Part shown: positions 61,777 to 64,000 of the stretch, in pieces
Position numbering within the stretch: the first letter of the stretch is position 1
Layout: the number at the start of each line of letters is the position of its first letter
Assembly (NCBI RefSeq): GCF_035989285.1
Contig: NZ_CP108513.1
Span: 8,680,001 to 8,744,000, forward strand
Direction of reading: 5' to 3'
Source of the DNA: Streptomyces sp. NBC_01235
GTDB lineage: Bacteria; Actinomycetota; Actinomycetes; Streptomycetales; Streptomycetaceae
Length of the DNA stretch: 64,000 bases
The notes under the pieces: model-generated
Databases searched by the model: none
The model's input: the letters and a program-made list of their open reading frames with translations, nothing else
Told to the model about the DNA's origin: nothing
Made by a program: the position numbers and the translations under genes

Positions 61777-62805
61777 ATGAGCGTGCGCGTGGGCATCAAC
61801 GGCTTCGGCCGTATCGGACGCAACTACCTGCGCTGCGTGCTGGAGCGCGCGGAGAGCGCCGCCGGCACCCCGGTGGAGGTCGTGGCGATCAACGACGTCA
61901 CCTCGCCGGCCGCACTGGCCCATCTGCTGGCGTACGACTCGACGTACGGCCGCCTCGGCCGCCCCGTCGAGCACGACGACGACTCGATCACCGTCGACGG
62001 GCATCGGGTCACGGTGACCGCCGAACGCGACCCGGCTGCCCTGGCCTGGGGTGACCTCGGCGTGGATGTCGTCATCGAGTCCACCGGCCGCTTCCGCACC
62101 CGCGAGGACGCCGGACTGCACCTGAAGTCCGGCGCGCGCAAGGTGCTGCTGTCCGTGCCGGGCAAGGGCGTCGACGCCACGATCGTGATGGGCGTCAACG
62201 AAGGCACCTACGACCCGGACCACGACCACGTGGTCTCCAACGCCTCGTGCACCACGAACTGCGTGGCACCCATGGTGAAGGTGCTGGACGAGCACTTCGG
62301 CCTCGTCAAGGGCCTGATGACCACCATCCACGGCTACACCAACGACCAGGTCGTCCTCGACGGTCCGCACAAGGACCTACGCCGCGGCCGCAGCGCCGCC
62401 GTCAACATCATCCCGACCAGCACCGGTGCCGCGCGGGCCGTCGGCCTCGTCCTCCCGGAACTGGCCGGCACCCTGGACGGCATCGCCGTACGGGTCCCCG
62501 TCGAGGACGGCTCGCTGACCGACCTGAGCGTGATCCTGGAGCGGCCCGTGACCGCCGACGAGGTCAACGCGGCGTTCCGGGAGGCCGCGGACGGTCCGCT
62601 GAAGGGCGTCCTGCGAGTGTCCGACGCCCCGATCGTCTCCCGCGACGTCGTCGGCGACCCCGCCTCCTGTGTCATGGACGCCCCGCTGACCCAGGCGCAC
62701 GGCGAACTGGTGAAGGTCTTCGGCTGGTACGACAACGAGTGGGGCTACACCAACCGACTGCTCGACCTCACCGAGTACGTCGCCACCAGCCTCCCACGGA
62801 ACTGA
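61777..62805 (+). CDS. gap: glyceraldehyde-3-phosphate dehydrogenase, type I
   Basis: A 342-residue GAPDH. VRVGINGFGRIGRNYLRCVLE is the NAD site, SNASCTTNCVAPMVKVL contains catalytic Cys158, and VKVFGWYDNEWGYTNRLLDL the C-terminal NAD contact. VNIIPTSTGAARAVGLVLPEL is also typical. GGGAGGACG precedes ATG at 61777. Streptomyces usually encode a further glycolytic gap elsewhere, so this copy, next to a DevR-type regulator, may serve fermentative or stress metabolism. Confidence 0.94.
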   Translation: MSVRVGINGFGRIGRNYLRCVLERAESAAGTPVEVVAINDVTSPAALAHLLAYDSTYGRLGRPVEHDDDSITVDGHRVTVTAERDPAALAWGDLGVDVVIESTGRFRTREDAGLHLKSGARKVLLSVPGKGVDATIVMGVNEGTYDPDHDHVVSNASCTTNCVAPMVKVLDEHFGLVKGLMTTIHGYTNDQVVLDGPHKDLRRGRSAAVNIIPTSTGAARAVGLVLPELAGTLDGIAVRVPVEDGSLTDLSVILERPVTADEVNAAFREAADGPLKGVLRVSDAPIVSRDVVGDPASCVMDAPLTQAHGELVKVFGWYDNEWGYTNRLLDLTEYVATSLPRN

Positions 62806-63366
62806 CCGACCGGGCCGGTGGGACCGAGAGCGGGCTGGTGGCCGTCGGCTCGGGCTCCGGCCCCGTCGGCGCGCTCTCACCTTCCGGGCGGGTATGCCGG
62901 TACCTGCCGGTCCTGCCCGAGGTGCTCGGCGTCGGCCCGGATCACGTCGATGCGCGGCGGATGCCTCCGTGCGGGCGCCCTCCACGAGCTGCCGCCCGGC
63001 GCGAGCGCCGTTCCCGTGGGGACGGGGGAGCCCCTTGCGGTGGTCGAGCTCGACGCCCGCGCCTACCCCAATGATCACTGCGGAACCATGGGCGCGAGAG
63101 GGGCGAGCGGACCCGGATGGGGGCCGATGAGGGCCTTGCGAGCCCGCGGCCGGTTCGTGGTGCGGGGATGCGCGCAGCCACGTTGTCCGGTGGCGCTCAG
63201 GACTCCGTGAGACACCCGGGGCCCGTCGGGCGGACACTGGAATCGGGTCGTGGGGCGCGGACCGATCGCCGTCGTGGGCGTGGGCGTCGGCACGTCCGCC
63301 ACTTGGCTCATCGGGGTACACGACGGAGCAGACCCACGTCGCCTCGGCGGCGTGTGAGGAGGATGA
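62806..63366. other. gap without a supported gene
   Basis: 560 bases. One plus-strand frame reads GALHELPPGASAVPVGTGEPLAVVELDARAYPNDHCG, which might be part of a protein, but it has no start or family and is broken. Nothing else was supported. Confidence 0.5.
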
Positions 63367-64000
63367 GTGGCTTCGCGACAGCTTGACGAGAAGACGGTGA
63401 TCAGCCTGGTGGCCGAGGCTGCTGCGGCCCCGTCCATGCACAACGCGCAGCCGTGGCGCTTCCGCTTCCTGACCGGTGAGCGCGTTCTGCTGCTGCGCGC
63501 CGACCCGCAGCGGGCCATGCCCCGGTCCGATCCCGACAACCGGGCGCTGCACATCGGCTGCGGGGCCGCACTGTTCAACCTGCGCGTCGCCGCCGCGCAC
63601 GCGAACCTCCTCCCGGAGACCCGGCTGCTGCCCGAGCCGCAGGACCCGCTGCTGCTCGCCGCTGTCCATCTGGCTGACGAGGCCGGGCGCCCGCGGGACG
63701 AGGACGTGGCGCGGCTGCACCCGGCGATCGGCCGGCGGCACACCAGCCGCTATCCCTTCGCCGAGAAGGACGTCCCCGAAGACGTGCGGGTGACCCTGCA
63801 GGACGCTGCCGAGCGGGAGGGCGCCGTGCTGCTCTTCCCCGGTCCCTGGCACACCGAGACCGTGCTCGACCTGATCCGCGACGCCGAGAGCCGGGACACC
63901 ATGGACCCGGACGCGAGCGAGGACCTGGTCCGCTGGACCCGGCTCGGGCCGGAGGCGGACACGGCCGTCGACGGCGTCCCCGAGTACGCGTTCGGGCCGC
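63367..64000 (+). CDS. Acg-type nitroreductase-family protein (runs off end)
   Basis: At least 211 residues are present and the frame is open at the window end. GTG follows AGGAGG. VAEAAAAPSMHNAQPWRFRF is the FMN-binding start of the family, DNRALHIGCGAALFNLRVAAAHA the second FMN block. Proteins of this group (mycobacterial Acg, Rv2032) belong to DosR regulons and may sequester FMN rather than reduce nitro compounds. It is near the DevR-like regulator, which supports a hypoxia role. Confidence 0.88.
   Translation, partial: MASRQLDEKTVISLVAEAAAAPSMHNAQPWRFRFLTGERVLLLRADPQRAMPRSDPDNRALHIGCGAALFNLRVAAAHANLLPETRLLPEPQDPLLLAAVHLADEAGRPRDEDVARLHPAIGRRHTSRYPFAEKDVPEDVRVTLQDAAEREGAVLLFPGPWHTETVLDLIRDAESRDTMDPDASEDLVRWTRLGPEADTAVDGVPEYAFGP

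Overview
This window is chromosomal DNA of a Streptomyces-like actinomycete. GC is very high, third-position GC bias is strong, GTG and TTG starts are common, and gene content matches known Streptomyces neighbourhoods: the allR-allB-allantoicase block, a GntR regulator with a ROK kinase, an SNF2/SWIM pair, CYP102, desA3-type desaturase genes and a DevR-like regulator. No rRNA, tRNA or CRISPR array was seen.

Layout. (1) 1-12.5 kb is ordered core-like DNA: allantoin catabolism (AllR repressor, allantoinase, allantoicase), an SDR reductase, an AIM24 protein, a DHFR-like reductase, a secreted RNase Sa-type guanyl ribonuclease, a histidine kinase/response regulator pair and a truncated P450. (2) 11.5-15.9 kb is a sugar locus in decay. 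A Gfo/Idh dehydrogenase and a GntR regulator are intact and a ROK kinase survives downstream. Between them lie only an IS605-type tnpB tail with its terminal hairpin and the first part of a sugar-binding lipoprotein; the rest of the transporter is gone. (3) 16-23 kb holds an SNF2 helicase, a SWIM zinc-finger partner and oleate hydratase. (4) 23-37.4 kb is an accessory stress/anaerobiosis block: MFS exporter with its own repressor, three cysteine-free ArsR paralogues that share the operator form AATTG-N10-CAATT, a SulP/PPOX/HATPase/STAS operon, a PhnA-like protein, decayed usp and adh genes, and pyruvate formate-lyase with its activase. (5) 37.5-56.4 kb is a mosaic with integrase, Tn3, ABC, MFS, AraC, aldolase, lactone-oxidase and DUF6262-type remnants. 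Around them sit intact oxidoreductase genes: CYP102 self-sufficient P450, two zinc alcohol dehydrogenases, an aldehyde dehydrogenase, an Old Yellow Enzyme, an MFS exporter and two TetR regulators. (6) 56.4-64 kb has a DesA3-type desaturase with its ferredoxin-type reductase and a CdaR/PucR regulator, then a thioredoxin-like protein, a DevR/DosR-type response regulator, GAPDH and an Acg-type nitroreductase that runs off the end.

How the parts fit. An 18-bp palindrome upstream of the PPOX gene at 33135 recurs with 16 of 18 bases upstream of the DevR-like regulator. Together with pyruvate formate-lyase, GAPDH, usp, PPOX and nitroreductase genes this suggests a hypoxia/dormancy regulon spread over regions 4 and 6. 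The three ArsR paralogues look like a second, overlapping circuit that controls partner-switch (HATPase/STAS) proteins and a SulP transporter. Function calls rest on motifs and recalled family sequences; no searches were run.
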